Shown here piece after piece: positions 33,656-43,664 of a stretch of DNA of 64,000 nt. The notes below the pieces were generated by a model that had not been told where the DNA came from, made no database searches, and worked only from the letters and a program-made list of their open reading frames with translations. The position numbers were made by a program, and so were the translations under genes. Positions within the stretch are counted from its first letter, which is position 1. Every line of letters begins with the position of its first letter. Source of the DNA: Streptococcus parasanguinis (GTDB taxonomy: Bacteria; Bacillota; Bacilli; Lactobacillales; Streptococcaceae); assembly GCF_016648855.1 (NCBI RefSeq), contig NZ_JACLQU010000008.1, positions 1 to 64,000 on the forward strand, given 5' to 3'.

Positions 33656-34510
33656 TCATTTTTTTAAGGCACGAACAGCTGCTTCGTAGGTCTGCTCCAT
33701 CAGCATGGTGACGGTCATAGGCCCAACCCCTCCTGGTACCGGGGTAATATGACTGGCCAAAGGGGCGACGGAGTCAAAATCGACATCCCCACACAATTTG
33801 CCATTCTCATCGCGATTCATTCCGACGTCAATGACGACGGCACCTTCTTTCACGAAGTCTGCTGTTACAAATTTCGCACGACCGATCGCAACAACCAAGA
33901 TATCTGCTCTTCTAGCAATTTTAGGCAGATGATGGGTCCGGGAATGGGTCAAGGTTACCGTTGCATTTTTGGCGAGAAGCAACTGCGCCATTGGTTTTCC
34001 AACGATATTGGAACGACCAATCACGACTGCTCGCTTCCCTTCTAGATCAATCCCGTACTCTTTGAACATCTCCATGATCCCAGCAGGCGTCGATGGCACC
34101 ATAATAGGATTTCCAGCCCACAAGCGTCCCATATTCAATGGATGAAAGCCATCCACATCTTTTGCCGGGTCAATCGCTAAAAGGACTGCATCCGCATCGA
34201 TATGCTTAGGCAGTGGTAACTGCACCAAAATCCCATGCCAAAGGGGATCCTGATTGTAGTGTTCGATCACTTCTAATAATTCAGCTTGGCTGATGCTTTC
34301 AGGAAGTCGTCTCACTTCACTCCGAAAGCCTGCCGCAATAGCAGAACGCTCTTTATTTCTTACATAGATTTTGCTAGCTGGATTATCTCCTACCACGATG
34401 ACAACGAGGCCAGGCACAACTCCTGTCTCTTCTTTTAATCGTGCTGTTTTCTCTGCAATCTCACCCTGTAATTTTGTAGCGAGCGCCTTCCCATCAATGA
34501 GTGTCGTCAT
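33656..34510 (-). CDS. folD: Bifunctional methylene-tetrahydrofolate dehydrogenase/cyclohydrolase
   Basis: Folate one-carbon enzyme of 284 residues. Conserved motifs include the catalytic-lysine region YVRNKERSA (about 50-58), VQLPLPKH, the NADP site [13 protein letters not shown] and the C-terminal [14 protein letters not shown]. The ATG at 34510 (MTTLIDGK) is chosen because homologues start here; an upstream frame adds 22 unrelated residues. It is the first gene of the folD-Cof-nnrD-scrB operon. Confidence 0.95.
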   Translation of the reverse strand: MTTLIDGKALATKLQGEIAEKTARLKEETGVVPGLVVIVVGDNPASKIYVRNKERSAIAAGFRSEVRRLPESISQAELLEVIEHYNQDPLWHGILVQLPLPKHIDADAVLLAIDPAKDVDGFHPLNMGRLWAGNPIMVPSTPAGIMEMFKEYGIDLEGKRAVVIGRSNIVGKPMAQLLLAKNATVTLTHSRTHHLPKIARRADILVVAIGRAKFVTADFVKEGAVVIDVGMNRDENGKLCGDVDFDSVAPLASHITPVPGGVGPMTVTMLMEQTYEAAVRALKK

Positions 34511-34631
34511 ATCAATTCTCTTTCTAGTCAAGTAATGAAAATAGTCCTCTCTATTATAGCAGATTTCAACTCTCAAACCTAACTGTTCCTAATTAGAATT
34601 TCTTATAGACGAAAACTATAGCCAGATGGAC

Positions 34632-34664
34632 AAAAAATGAGCTTGAGACCACCCCAAACTCATC
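34632..34664 (-). terminator. Terminator of the DUF1797 gene
   Basis: On the minus strand ATGAG-T-TTG and CAA-G-CTCAT form an interrupted stem followed by TTTTTTG, 12 bp after the stop codon. Confidence 0.65.
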
Positions 34665-34675
34665 CACACAGCTAC

Positions 34676-34906
34676 TTAGTAAAGCAATTCATAAATTTCC
34701 ATTGCAATTAAATCAATGCTATCAAATGTATAGGTTTCACGCGCTTCAACATCACGAAGTGTAAAGGTTGAACCTTCTTCTTCATTGTGGTTGTAGGCTA
34801 CTTCAGCGACAACAACACCGTCACGTTCAAAATTACGTTTCAAGTTTCCACCGTCTTTTGTCATTGTCTCCAAACGGTTGATAATCCGTACTAAATGTGA
34901 TTCCAT
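34676..34906 (-). CDS. DUF1797 (YkuJ-like) family protein
   Basis: Small cytoplasmic protein of 76 residues matching the DUF1797/YkuJ family of Firmicutes. It has an N-terminal helix (SHLVRIINRLETM), then NFERDGVVVAEVAYN, and a final DSIDLIAMEIYELLY. The start follows AAAGAGGAGAAATAAA. It is a single gene opposite clpE. Function unknown; the fold suggests protein or nucleic-acid contact without catalysis. Confidence 0.88.
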   Translation of the reverse strand: MESHLVRIINRLETMTKDGGNLKRNFERDGVVVAEVAYNHNEEEGSTFTLRDVEARETYTFDSIDLIAMEIYELLY

Positions 34907-35034
34907 TTTATTTCTCCTCTTTACTTTCTACTCTCCTATTTTATCATAAAAGAGAAAGCTCTTCCAATAAAAATTCACATTTTTCCATTGATTTGCTCTT
35001 TCTTCAATCCTTAGCGACATTCCGTAGCAAATTC

Positions 35035-35092
35035 TTGCAAACTTCTAGAATACTGATATAATGAAACTATAAATCTTTGACTATTTTTGACC
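35035..35092 (+). promoter_or_regulatory. clpE promoter with CtsR operator
   Basis: TTGCAA (35035-35040), 16 bp spacer and TATAAT (35057-35062). The CtsR site reads GGTCAAA-AAT-AGTCAAA on the minus strand (35076-35092), an exact match to GGTCAAANANRGTCAAA. It covers the region just after the transcription start. The leader also holds the hairpin TTGATGG-AAAA-CCATCAA (35114-35131). Confidence 0.92.
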
Positions 35093-35153
35093 TTTCAAAA
35101 ATAGGCTCGTCTCTTGATGGAAAACCATCAAAAACCTACTGTGAGGTATGTAT

Positions 35154-37418
35154 ATGCTTTGTCAAAATTGTAAAATAAATGAATCAACCATCCATTTATA
35201 TACAAATGTAAATGGACGTCAGCAGCAAGTAGACCTCTGTCAAAATTGCTATAAAATTATGAAAACAGACCCAAATAACAGCTTCTTGAAAGGCATGACC
35301 CAACGGAGCCAACTCACTGGAGATCCTTTTGAAGATTTCTTCAATAACCTTGGAAACTTCCAAAGTCCGCAAGAACCTCAAACCCCTCCAACTCAATCCG
35401 GAGGCAGTTATGGAGGTGGCGGCTACGGCCAAAACAATAACCGTGGTGGCGGTCAAGACCCTCGTCAAGCCCGTCCTCAAAAGCCAAAAGGTCTTTTAGA
35501 AGAGTTCGGCATCAATGTCACAGAAATTGCCCGCAAAGGAGATATTGACCCTGTCATTGGCCGTGACGAGGAGATTATCCGTGTCATCGAAATTCTCAAC
35601 CGTCGAACCAAGAACAACCCGGTTCTGATTGGAGAGCCTGGGGTCGGAAAAACTGCCGTTGTGGAAGGCCTGGCTCAAAAAATCGTCGATGGCGACGTTC
35701 CACATAAATTGCAAGGAAAAGAAGTCATCCGCCTAGATGTCGTGAGCCTCGTTCAGGGCACAGGCATTCGTGGTCAATTCGAAGAACGCATGCAAAAATT
35801 AATGGATGAAATTCGTCAACGCGAAGATGTTATTCTGTTCATCGACGAAATCCATGAAATTGTTGGTGCAGGATCAGCTGGCGAAGGCAATATGGACGCT
35901 GGAAATATCCTCAAACCAGCCTTAGCGCGCGGTGAACTCCAATTAGTCGGTGCTACTACCCTCAATGAATACCGTATCATTGAAAAAGATGCGGCCTTGG
36001 AACGTCGGATGCAGCCCGTTAAGGTCGATGAACCAACGGTTGAAGAAACCATCACCATCCTCAAGGGTATCCAGAAAAAATACGAAGACTACCACCACGT
36101 CCACTATACAGACGGAGCTATCGAAGCAGCAGCTATTCTTTCAAACCGCTACATCCAAGATCGCTTCCTGCCAGACAAGGCCATTGATTTGTTGGATGAA
36201 GCCGGTTCTAAAATGAACCTGACTCTGAACTTTGTGGATCCAAAAGTGATTGATCAGCGCTTGATTGAAGCTGAAAACCTCAAAGCTCAAGCAACCCGCG
36301 AAGAAGACTTTGAAAAAGCAGCCTACTTCCGTGACCAAATCGCGAAATACAAGGAAATGCAAGGTCAACATGTCACTGATCAGGAGACCCCTGTCATCAG
36401 TGAAAAAACGATTGAACACATCGTTGAACAAAAGACTAATATTCCTGTTGGCGATTTGAAAGAAAAAGAACAGTCTCAATTGATCAATCTGGCTTCTGAT
36501 TTGAAAGCTCATGTAATCGGTCAAGATGATGCAGTAGATAAAATCGCGAAAGCCATTCGACGCAATCGTGTCGGCCTAGGATCTCCAAATCGACCAATCG
36601 GAAGCTTCCTCTTTGTCGGACCAACCGGTGTCGGAAAGACCGAATTGTCTAAACAATTGGCGATCGAGCTCTTTGGCTCTGCAGACAATATGATCCGCTT
36701 TGATATGAGCGAATACATGGAAAAACATAGCGTAGCGAAACTAGTCGGAGCTCCTCCGGGCTATGTTGGCTACGATGAAGCCGGACAACTAACAGAAAAG
36801 GTACGTCGCAATCCTTACTCCCTCGTGTTATTGGATGAAGTGGAAAAAGCCCATCCAGATGTCATGCACATGTTCTTGCAAGTCTTGGATGATGGCCGTT
36901 TGACAGATGGTCAAGGTCGTACCGTCAGCTTTAAAGATACTATTATCATCATGACCTCTAATGCTGGAACCGGCAAAGCTGAGGCCAATGTTGGTTTTGG
37001 AGCTGCTCGCGAAGGTCGAACCAACTCTGTACTTGGAGAACTCGGTAACTTCTTTAGCCCTGAATTCATGAACCGTTTTGATGGCATCATTGAATTCCAA
37101 CCTCTATCAAAAGAAAACCTTCTCCAAATCGTTACCCTTATGCTCGATGAAGTCAATCAACGTCTCGCACAAAATGAGATTCATCTGGATGTGACAGAGA
37201 AGGTCAAAGAAAAACTGGTCGATCTGGGATACGATCCAAAAATGGGGGCCCGCCCACTCCGTCGTACCATCCAAGACCATATCGAAGATGCCATTACCGA
37301 TTATTACCTGGAACATCCAAGTGAGAAACAACTCAAAGCAGTCATGACCAGCAATGGGAATATTAGTATCAAAGCTGCTAAAAAAGTAGAAAAGAACACT
37401 TCTGAAAAGGAAGACTAA
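35154..37418 (+). CDS. clpE: ATP-dependent Clp protease ATP-binding subunit ClpE
   Basis: Hsp100 unfoldase of 754 residues that feeds proteins to ClpP. An N-terminal zinc finger (CQNC at 3-6 and CQNC at about 31-34) defines ClpE. A Gly/Gln/Pro-rich linker (about 80-115) follows. The two AAA+ modules carry GEPGVGKT and GPTGVGKT Walker A motifs, and between them lies a UVR-like segment ([20 protein letters not shown]). The second of two close ATGs (35154) is preferred because GAGGT is best spaced to it and homologues begin MLCQNC. CtsR control fits heat and stress induction. Confidence 0.96.
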   Translation: MLCQNCKINESTIHLYTNVNGRQQQVDLCQNCYKIMKTDPNNSFLKGMTQRSQLTGDPFEDFFNNLGNFQSPQEPQTPPTQSGGSYGGGGYGQNNNRGGGQDPRQARPQKPKGLLEEFGINVTEIARKGDIDPVIGRDEEIIRVIEILNRRTKNNPVLIGEPGVGKTAVVEGLAQKIVDGDVPHKLQGKEVIRLDVVSLVQGTGIRGQFEERMQKLMDEIRQREDVILFIDEIHEIVGAGSAGEGNMDAGNILKPALARGELQLVGATTLNEYRIIEKDAALERRMQPVKVDEPTVEETITILKGIQKKYEDYHHVHYTDGAIEAAAILSNRYIQDRFLPDKAIDLLDEAGSKMNLTLNFVDPKVIDQRLIEAENLKAQATREEDFEKAAYFRDQIAKYKEMQGQHVTDQETPVISEKTIEHIVEQKTNIPVGDLKEKEQSQLINLASDLKAHVIGQDDAVDKIAKAIRRNRVGLGSPNRPIGSFLFVGPTGVGKTELSKQLAIELFGSADNMIRFDMSEYMEKHSVAKLVGAPPGYVGYDEAGQLTEKVRRNPYSLVLLDEVEKAHPDVMHMFLQVLDDGRLTDGQGRTVSFKDTIIIMTSNAGTGKAEANVGFGAAREGRTNSVLGELGNFFSPEFMNRFDGIIEFQPLSKENLLQIVTLMLDEVNQRLAQNEIHLDVTEKVKEKLVDLGYDPKMGARPLRRTIQDHIEDAITDYYLEHPSEKQLKAVMTSNGNISIKAAKKVEKNTSEKED

Positions 37419-37433
37419 ATTTTCTAGTTTTAT

Positions 37434-37468
37434 AAAAAGAACAGGAATTCTTATTTCCTGTTCTTTTT
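37434..37468. terminator. Bidirectional terminator between clpE and the GyrI-like gene
   Basis: AAAAAGAACAGGAA and TTTCCTGTTCTTTTT form a long stem around TTCTTA, placed between two convergent stop codons. Confidence 0.9.
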
Positions 37469-38081
37469 AATTCTCTTCTTGAATCTGATAACGAAGAATT
37501 GTTTTTAATTTATATGGATCTGTTCGATGGAGATTGTTTAGATAAATCTCACGATGAACTTTCGAAAGTCTTTTAAGTTTATGGAGTTTGCAAAAACGCT
37601 CCATTTCATCAAAAGTCTGATTTTCTGTATCAAAAGGTCCTACATGAAGCATGGCAAGACTGTAGCCTTCTTCTAGTTCTTCAAAACGAATAGCATCATA
37701 GAGCTGATTGGGCTTCTTGATTTTAACCTCTTCCAAAGCTTTATCAAACAAGTCACTCGTAACAAAATTAGGTTGACCAATCATAATACTATAAGACAGT
37801 TCACTTTTAACTAGTTTCCCTTCATTCTCCTGTTTCCATAAACCTTCTAATGGAAAAACAGTAAAATCCATGTAGTCTTGATCCAGAGGAGACTTTTTAT
37901 ACTTCATCTTAATAGCATATGCTAACGCATATAAGGCACTCACTCGTTGAGAAAAATCTTCTTCATTTGGATCACCTTTGCCGTCAATTATGATATAGGA
38001 TTTAGAAGGTACTTGCAGGATAGTGGGCTTATCCTTGATTTGATAGAGAACTTTCTCTATTTTTCTCCATTCATATTTCAT
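37467..38081 (-). CDS. GyrI-like small-molecule-binding domain protein
   Basis: Protein of 204 residues of the GyrI-like/SHS2 ligand-binding superfamily. It has typical strands SKSYIIIDGKGDPNEEDF (about 26-43), an internal DFTVFPLEGLW, and a second half with YDAIRFEELEEG and MLHVGPFDTE. No DNA-binding domain is attached. It lies 54 bp after the WYL regulator in what should be one operon, so it may sense, bind or neutralise the regulator's inducer. The DNA is visibly AT-rich. Confidence 0.8.
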   Translation of the reverse strand: MKYEWRKIEKVLYQIKDKPTILQVPSKSYIIIDGKGDPNEEDFSQRVSALYALAYAIKMKYKKSPLDQDYMDFTVFPLEGLWKQENEGKLVKSELSYSIMIGQPNFVTSDLFDKALEEVKIKKPNQLYDAIRFEELEEGYSLAMLHVGPFDTENQTFDEMERFCKLHKLKRLSKVHREIYLNNLHRTDPYKLKTILRYQIQEEN

Positions 38082-38135
38082 TTGACCTATCTCCTTTCTA
38101 TCTCAATTCTAACATTAAAACCCTGACATCTTTTG

Positions 38136-39038
38136 TCAAGGTTTATAAATCTTTTGTATTTTTTCTAATCTTGAAATCATTGATCTTCTCAGATGATCCG
38201 GTTCAATAATCTCTACCCCATCTAAATAAGACAATAAGTAAGTATAAATACTCTCGTGCTCTGGCAATTGGGTTTTAACATATAAACATCCATCCTCACA
38301 CTGAAAAATCTCTTCTTCTAAAAAGTCTTCATAAACTCTAAAAGCGAGCTTTTGACTAAACTTCAATGATACTTCCATTAGATTTTCCATCTTAATTGAA
38401 GTATCAATAGGTTCAATCACATTTTTTTGATTAATTGTTTCTTCCAGTAGTTGATAGTCATTAATCCTAGATAATTTAAAAAAACGCCAATCTTCTTTTG
38501 AACAACAATAAGCATGAAGATACCAGTCTCTTTTTTTAAATACTAGTTTAAAAGGCTCAACTGTACGAATCGTTTTCTGACCATTCCCACTCATATAAGT
38601 AATCGAAAGTCGTCTTTTCTCTAAGATAGCTTGTTTAATTGTATCAAAGAGATCTTTTTGCCCTTTTCGTTTCCTCCAATCTGTTAAGTCGACTTCTACC
38701 CAAGATCTAGCTGAAACTTTAAAAATAGATTCCATTTTTGTCAGTAAAAAATCTTGTTTATCTTCTGTCAAAGTCTGGAGACCTTGTAAAGCAGATAAAA
38801 GTTCTATTTTTTCCTCCTCTGATACAAGGGTGCGATCAAGAACGAAGTCTTTCATTAAAAAGGTCCCTCCAGCCTTTCCAGGAACAGAATAAAGAGGAAT
38901 ACCTGCTATGCTTAATCTCTCAATATCACGATAAATTGTACGTACTGAGACTTCAAATAATCGAGCAAGTTCAGGAGCGGTTATTCTCCCATTTTCTAAA
39001 AGTATGTATAAAATACGAAATAGTCTTGATTCAGCCAT
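38136..39038 (-). CDS. YafY-type transcriptional regulator with WYL domain
   Basis: Regulator of 300 residues. The N-terminal HTH_11 (about 4-57, FEVSVRTIYRDIERL as recognition helix) is followed by a WYL domain (about 140-215) and a C-terminal WCX-like part. WYL domains sense nucleic acids or small ligands. It starts behind AAGGGAGGTGATTTT, with an extended -10 TGATATAAT 18 bp upstream (39056-39064). The likely target is its own operon. Confidence 0.9.
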   Translation of the reverse strand: MAESRLFRILYILLENGRITAPELARLFEVSVRTIYRDIERLSIAGIPLYSVPGKAGGTFLMKDFVLDRTLVSEEEKIELLSALQGLQTLTEDKQDFLLTKMESIFKVSARSWVEVDLTDWRKRKGQKDLFDTIKQAILEKRRLSITYMSGNGQKTIRTVEPFKLVFKKRDWYLHAYCCSKEDWRFFKLSRINDYQLLEETINQKNVIEPIDTSIKMENLMEVSLKFSQKLAFRVYEDFLEEEIFQCEDGCLYVKTQLPEHESIYTYLLSYLDGVEIIEPDHLRRSMISRLEKIQKIYKP

Positions 39039-39152
39039 AAAATCACCTCCCTTTTATTATATCAATTAAACTAATTTGATAGGAGTGTTTAACTAAACAA
39101 ATTTATACTTCAGACAAAGTAGCTTTTTTTGCACAAGTTCAGCAGTTTATTC

Positions 39153-39181
39153 TTGACAGCTTTCACCTCGTCCATTATGAT
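39153..39181 (+). promoter_or_regulatory. Promoter of the Nudix gene
   Basis: TTGACA (39153-39158), 17 bp spacer and TATGAT (39176-39181), 35 bp before the ATG at 39216. It shows that an upstream in-frame start at 39129 is not used. Confidence 0.8.
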
Positions 39182-39215
39182 AATAATAAAGATACTAGAT
39201 AATGAGGAAAATTCA

Positions 39216-39665
39216 ATGACAAATCCTACTTTTGGTGAAAAGAAACAAGATGTGACCTACGTCAATCGCTATGGTGTCTACGCTGTTATTCCCAATAAGG
39301 ACAAGGATCAGATCATCCTCGTTCAAGCTCCAAATGGAGCTTGGTTCTTACCTGGCGGGGAAATCGAGGCGGGTGAAGATCACCTGCAAGCTCTGAAGCG
39401 GGAACTGATCGAAGAATTAGGCTTTACTGCTATTTTAGGGCGATACTATGGCCAAGCAGACGAGTATTTTTATTCTAGCCACCGGGATACCTACTACTAC
39501 AATCCTGCCTATATTTATGAAGTCGTCGACTACACAGAAACTCAAAAACCACTGGAAGATTTTAACAATCTTGCTTGGTTCCCAGTAGAGGCAGCGATCG
39601 AAAAACTCAAACGAGGCAGTCATAAATGGGGCATTGAACAGTGGAAAATTGCCCATAAAAACTAA
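39216..39665 (+). CDS. Nudix hydrolase
   Basis: Pyrophosphohydrolase of 149 residues. The complete Nudix box GX5EX7REUXEEXGU lies at about 48-70 (starting GGEIEAGEDH and ending RELIEELGF). Flanking strands such as GVYAVIPNK and WFLPGGE fit MutT-like members. The substrate could be an oxidised or non-canonical nucleotide or another X-linked diphosphate. Single gene with its own consensus promoter. Confidence 0.9.
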   Translation: MTNPTFGEKKQDVTYVNRYGVYAVIPNKDKDQIILVQAPNGAWFLPGGEIEAGEDHLQALKRELIEELGFTAILGRYYGQADEYFYSSHRDTYYYNPAYIYEVVDYTETQKPLEDFNNLAWFPVEAAIEKLKRGSHKWGIEQWKIAHKN

Positions 39666-39693
39666 AGGACTTCTTTCACAAAATAAAAAAAAG

Positions 39694-39702
39694 TGCTATA
39701 AT
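39694..39702 (+). promoter_or_regulatory. Extended -10 promoter of the DUF1827 gene
   Basis: TGCTATAAT, an extended -10, 30 bp before the ATG. Confidence 0.55.
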
Positions 39703-39732
39703 AAATGAAGATAGAGGTCAGGAGGAACTCAT

Positions 39733-40035
39733 ATGAAGCTCATTAATACCACCAATAGTCATGCTGCACTGGTCAAGAGCCAACTTGCCAGCACTGACGC
39801 CTTGCTTGTCGAGGTTTATTCCGCGGGCAATACTGATGTTGTTTTTACACAAGCCCCAACCCACTATGAATTATTGATCAGTAACAAACACCGTGCTATT
39901 CGTGAAACTGAAGTAGAATTAATTCGTGAGTTCTTTTTAAAACGTAAGATTGATCTTCAAAACATTGACCAATCCGCTATTAAAACCCTCTACTCCGATA
40001 AACTAATTGAAATTTCCTTTCCAATTACTAAGTAA
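39733..40035 (+). CDS. DUF1827 family protein
   Basis: Small cytoplasmic protein of 100 residues matching the streptococcal and lactococcal DUF1827 family. It begins MKLINTTNSHAALVKSQL, and the middle carries the AIRETEVELIREFFL helix. No motif suggests catalysis. The start follows TCAGGAGGAACTCAT. Function unknown. Confidence 0.85.
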   Translation: MKLINTTNSHAALVKSQLASTDALLVEVYSAGNTDVVFTQAPTHYELLISNKHRAIRETEVELIREFFLKRKIDLQNIDQSAIKTLYSDKLIEISFPITK

Positions 40036-40074
40036 GGCCAATTTGCCTTGCTTTTTTCTTTGGTATCTTTTTCC

Positions 40075-40112
40075 AAAAAAAAACCTTTCACCTCGATTAT
40101 GAGATGAAAGGA
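40075..40112 (-). terminator. Terminator of the GNAT gene
   Basis: Minus strand CCTTTCA-T-CTC and GAG-G-TGAAAGG followed by ten T. A weaker plus-strand hairpin (AAGGC/GCCTT, 40034-40049, then CTTTTTT) may end the DUF1827 gene. Confidence 0.8.
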
Positions 40113-40116
40113 TTCT

Positions 40117-40551
40117 TTATTTCTGAAAGACCATTTTTACGTGGGAGGTAGAAGCCAAGATAAAGGGCTTGCTCACCGTTTGAAAACCTAATTTTTCATA
40201 CAAGCCGACCACCTGTTCTTGAGCCTCAATTTCAATGGTCCGTCCAGGAAATCTCTGTTCACACAGGTCCAAAATCTGCTCTACCATGTCTTTTCCCAGT
40301 CCTCGACCACGGCTACCTTTGGAAACAGCCACTCTGCCAAAATGAATCGTAGCCCCTGTCTCAAAGATACGTGCATAGGCATCCACACGTCCTTCCCTAT
40401 TTTGATGAAAAAGATGGATAGATCGATAATCAATATCATCGAGATCATTGTAGATCCTAGTTTGTTCCACGACAAAGGTCTCTAATCGCAGCTGAACGAT
40501 CTCGTAAAACTCTTTCAGTTCTAGTTCCTTAAATTCTTTCTGGTACCACAT
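40117..40551 (-). CDS. ElaA-like GNAT acetyltransferase
   Basis: Predicted acetyl-CoA-dependent N-acetyltransferase of 144 residues. The N-terminal LQLRLETFVVEQ-like LRLETFVVEQTRIYNDLD marks the ElaA group, and the acetyl-CoA loop is RGRGLGKDM (about 81-89). The ATG at 40551, behind AAGAGGAAGTT, is preferred over an in-frame start 54 bp upstream. Substrate unknown. Confidence 0.87.
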   Translation of the reverse strand: MWYQKEFKELELKEFYEIVQLRLETFVVEQTRIYNDLDDIDYRSIHLFHQNREGRVDAYARIFETGATIHFGRVAVSKGSRGRGLGKDMVEQILDLCEQRFPGRTIEIEAQEQVVGLYEKLGFQTVSKPFILASTSHVKMVFQK

Positions 40552-40567
40552 AACTTCCTCTTTATTG

Positions 40568-40602
40568 AAAAGTCGCAAGGAGACTCTCTCCCTGCGATTT
40601 TT
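40568..40602 (-). terminator. Terminator of ileS
   Basis: Minus strand TCGCAGGGAGA and TCTCCTTGCGA pair imperfectly and are followed by CTTTTC, just after the ileS stop codon. Confidence 0.65.
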
Positions 40603-40611
40603 CACTTCTTA

Positions 40612-43404
40612 TTATTTTGCTTCAAATCCTTCTGCGACTGCGTCCGCAAAGTTCTCTTCGACAATGCTTGCACAGTGATCACAGATGGTTGCGTGGTAGT
40701 GGCGTTCTGCAGTTGATGGATCGATACGACGGCAACGGTCACAAACTTCACCAGCTGCACGTTCAACAGTGAAGGCAACATCTTCGAAGGCCACTGCACC
40801 TTCTGGAGCTGAACCTTCTGCAATGGTCAACTCAGAAACAATCAAGAGTTGAGCGACATTGCTATCAACAGCTCCAAGAAGTGTTTTCACCACTTCATTT
40901 GGATAAACTGTCAAATGAGCTTCAAGAGATTTACCAATCACTTTTTCATTACGTGCTTCTTCCAAGGCTTTTTGAGCTTGACCACGGAAGTCCATGAAGG
41001 CTGACCAAGTATCCAAGATTTCTTCTTGGTTGGCAAACGTTTCTGCTTCTGGCAATTCTGATAATTGAACAAAATCCTCTGCTTCAAACTCAAGGTATGA
41101 CCAGATTTCTTCAGCAGTGTGAGGAAGAATTGGCGTCAAGAGTTTAGTGATTTTCACAAGGATGTCATAGAAGACTGTTTGCATCTGACGGCGTTCAAGT
41201 GATTTAGCTCCTTCAATGTAGACAACATCTTTGGCAAAATCAAGGTAGAAGGCTGACAGATCAACATTGATAAAGTTAACCAAAGCCTTATAAATCGTCA
41301 AGAATTCGAAGTTTGCATAAGCGTCACGGATGGTCTTAACAAGCTGGTTAAAGCGGATGGTCATGTACTTATCAACAGAACGAAGTTCTTCATAAGCGAC
41401 TGCATCCTCAGCTGGGTTAAAGTCAGATGTGTTAGCAATCAAGAAACGAAGCGTGTTACGGATCTTACGATAAGTTTCAGAGACTTGGCTCAAGATATCC
41501 ATTGAGATACGTACGTCGTTACTTGAGTCTACACTAGTCACCAAGAGACGCAAGATTTCCGCACCAAATTGCTTTTCAACATCGCTTGGAGCAATGGTAT
41601 TCCCAAGAGATTTAGACATCTTCTCACCTTTACCATCTAATGTGAAACCTTGAGACAAGATTTGCTTGTAAGGTGCTACGCCATGGTTCGCTACAGAGGT
41701 GATAAGTGATGAGTTAAACCAACCACGGTATTGGTCTGAACCTTCTAGGTAAAGATCTGCTGGGTATTTGAGTTCTGGACGGTTAACCACGACCCCATTC
41801 CATGATGAACCTGAGTCGAACCAGACATCCATGATATCTGTTTCTTTTTTGAACTCACCATTTGGTGAACCTGGATGGGTAAATCCTTCTGGCAAGAGGT
41901 CTTTGGCATCACGTTGCCACCAGACGATTGATCCGTGCTCTTCAAAGAGTTCAGCTACATGTTCGATGGTTTCAGCTGTCATGATTGGTGTGCCATCTTC
42001 AGCATAGAAGATTGGAAGTGGAACTCCCCATGCACGTTGACGAGAGATGACCCAGTCACCACGGTCACGAATCATGTTATAAAGACGCACTTTCCCCCAT
42101 TCTGAGTGGAATTTCACTTTTTCAATTTCGTCCAAGATATCTTGACGGAATTTTGATACAGAAGCGAACCACTGTGGCACGGCACGCCAGATGATTGGTT
42201 TTTTCGTCCGCCAGTCAAATGGGTAGGAGTGAGAGATTTCTTCTTGAGCAAGAAGTAAATCGCCAAGTTTCTCAATAACCGTTGGTACAACCTTGTCGTA
42301 GAACTGACCTGCAAAATCAGGACCAGCATTCTCCATCATAATACCGCGTTCGTTAACCGTAACGGCTACTTCGAGGCCATTTGCAATCCCTACATTGTAG
42401 TCATCCTCACCAAAACCAGGAGCCGTATGGACAATACCAGTACCTGAATCAAGGGTTACATGCTCACCAAGGATCACCAATTCATCAACTTCCGTATCCC
42501 ATGGGTGTTCTGTAACGATATGGTTCAATTCTTTCCCTTGGTAAGTAGCAAGGACTTCAACATTCTCCCAACCGAATTTTTCAGAAAGGCTTGGCAAAAG
42601 CTCAGACGCTACGACATACTTACGATCAGATCCAGCAGGTTTCACTACGACATAATCAAAGTCTGCACCTACTGTCAATCCACGAGAAGCTGTAACCGTA
42701 AATGGAGTTGTTGTCCAAACAACGATGTAGGTATCTGTATCTAGGACACCCTTACCATCTTTAACTTTGTTAGCATAGTAAAGAGAAGTTGATACCAAAT
42801 CATGGTATTCAATCTCTGCTTCAGCAAGGGCTGATTCAGAAGACCAAGACCAGTAAACTGGCTTCGCTCCACGATAGATATAGCCTTTATTGGCCATTTC
42901 ACCAAAGACTCGGATTTGCGCTGCTTCATAGTCAGGCGTCAAGGTGACATAAGGATGATCCCAATCACCTGAAACACCCAAGCGTTTGAAGTCTTCGCGT
43001 TGTTTATCTACTTGAGAAAGGGCGTATTCACGGCAAAGTTTCAAGTACTCAACCAAGTCCATTTCTTTACGTTTCACGCCTTGTTTAGCCAAGACTTGCT
43101 CAATTGGCAAACCATGGGTATCCCAACCTGGGATATAAGGGGCATAAAAGCCTGACATAGACTTAGAACGAACAATGATATCTTTTGAAATCTTGTTCAT
43201 GGCATGTCCTACGTGAATGTTTCCGTTGGCATAGGGAGGGCCATCATGAAGTGTAAAATGCGGTTTTCCTTCATTCAACTCTTGACGGCGTTGATACAAT
43301 TTTGCATCTTCCCATTCTTTTTGCCAAACTGGTTCTTTCGTTGGAAGACCAGCCCGCATTGGAAAGGCTGTTTTCCCAAGGTTCAATGTTTCTTTAAGTT
43401 TCAT
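40612..43404 (-). CDS. ileS: Isoleucyl-tRNA synthetase
   Basis: Class I synthetase of 930 residues. HIGH-type motif [15 protein letters not shown] (about 56-70), a CP1 editing domain (about 190-400, with WTTTPFT), KMSKS loop [10 protein letters not shown] (about 592-601), and a C-terminal zinc site with CDRC (about 890) and CDHC (about 907). It is the bacterial short type with zinc ligands, the normal housekeeping form. An Ile T-box precedes it. It lies directly behind divIVA, as in other streptococci. Confidence 0.97.
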   Translation of the reverse strand: MKLKETLNLGKTAFPMRAGLPTKEPVWQKEWEDAKLYQRRQELNEGKPHFTLHDGPPYANGNIHVGHAMNKISKDIIVRSKSMSGFYAPYIPGWDTHGLPIEQVLAKQGVKRKEMDLVEYLKLCREYALSQVDKQREDFKRLGVSGDWDHPYVTLTPDYEAAQIRVFGEMANKGYIYRGAKPVYWSWSSESALAEAEIEYHDLVSTSLYYANKVKDGKGVLDTDTYIVVWTTTPFTVTASRGLTVGADFDYVVVKPAGSDRKYVVASELLPSLSEKFGWENVEVLATYQGKELNHIVTEHPWDTEVDELVILGEHVTLDSGTGIVHTAPGFGEDDYNVGIANGLEVAVTVNERGIMMENAGPDFAGQFYDKVVPTVIEKLGDLLLAQEEISHSYPFDWRTKKPIIWRAVPQWFASVSKFRQDILDEIEKVKFHSEWGKVRLYNMIRDRGDWVISRQRAWGVPLPIFYAEDGTPIMTAETIEHVAELFEEHGSIVWWQRDAKDLLPEGFTHPGSPNGEFKKETDIMDVWFDSGSSWNGVVVNRPELKYPADLYLEGSDQYRGWFNSSLITSVANHGVAPYKQILSQGFTLDGKGEKMSKSLGNTIAPSDVEKQFGAEILRLLVTSVDSSNDVRISMDILSQVSETYRKIRNTLRFLIANTSDFNPAEDAVAYEELRSVDKYMTIRFNQLVKTIRDAYANFEFLTIYKALVNFINVDLSAFYLDFAKDVVYIEGAKSLERRQMQTVFYDILVKITKLLTPILPHTAEEIWSYLEFEAEDFVQLSELPEAETFANQEEILDTWSAFMDFRGQAQKALEEARNEKVIGKSLEAHLTVYPNEVVKTLLGAVDSNVAQLLIVSELTIAEGSAPEGAVAFEDVAFTVERAAGEVCDRCRRIDPSTAERHYHATICDHCASIVEENFADAVAEGFEAK

Positions 43405-43435
43405 TGTGTCTCCTTATTGATTTAAAAAGCTATAA

Positions 43436-43650
43436 AAAAAACACGAGCATCCTAAAAAGGACGATTGCTCGTGGTACCACCTTTGTTCGAGAAGTCGCAA
43501 GAGACTTTCTCCTCTCATCCCGTAACGAGGGAAACGTCCGTTCTTACTCAATGATTCAGAACGAATACTGTAAAAGGATCATCCATTAAGAGGGAGTGCA
43601 GATCTTCCACCATCATCTGCTCGCTAGACCTATCATTAATGGACCTGTTT
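43436..43650 (-). ncRNA. T-box riboswitch controlling ileS
   Basis: The minus strand has the T-box core AAAGGTGGTACCACG (plus strand 43470-43484), followed by the terminator CACGAGCA/TGCTCGTG (43442-43473) and a run of T. A Stem I-like domain lies upstream (about 43500-43630). The candidate specifier is ATC at 43553-43555, in TGAATCATTG, which fits isoleucine. Uncharged tRNA-Ile would stabilise the antiterminator and allow ileS transcription. The specifier position is inferred by eye. Confidence 0.9.
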
Positions 43651-43658
43651 TTACAAAA

Positions 43659-43664
43659 ATTATA
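43659..43664 (-). promoter_or_regulatory. Candidate -10 of the ileS T-box transcript
   Basis: TATAAT on the minus strand overlaps the stop codon of divIVA. The -35 region lies inside the divIVA coding sequence and is weak (AAATCG). Confidence 0.45.
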
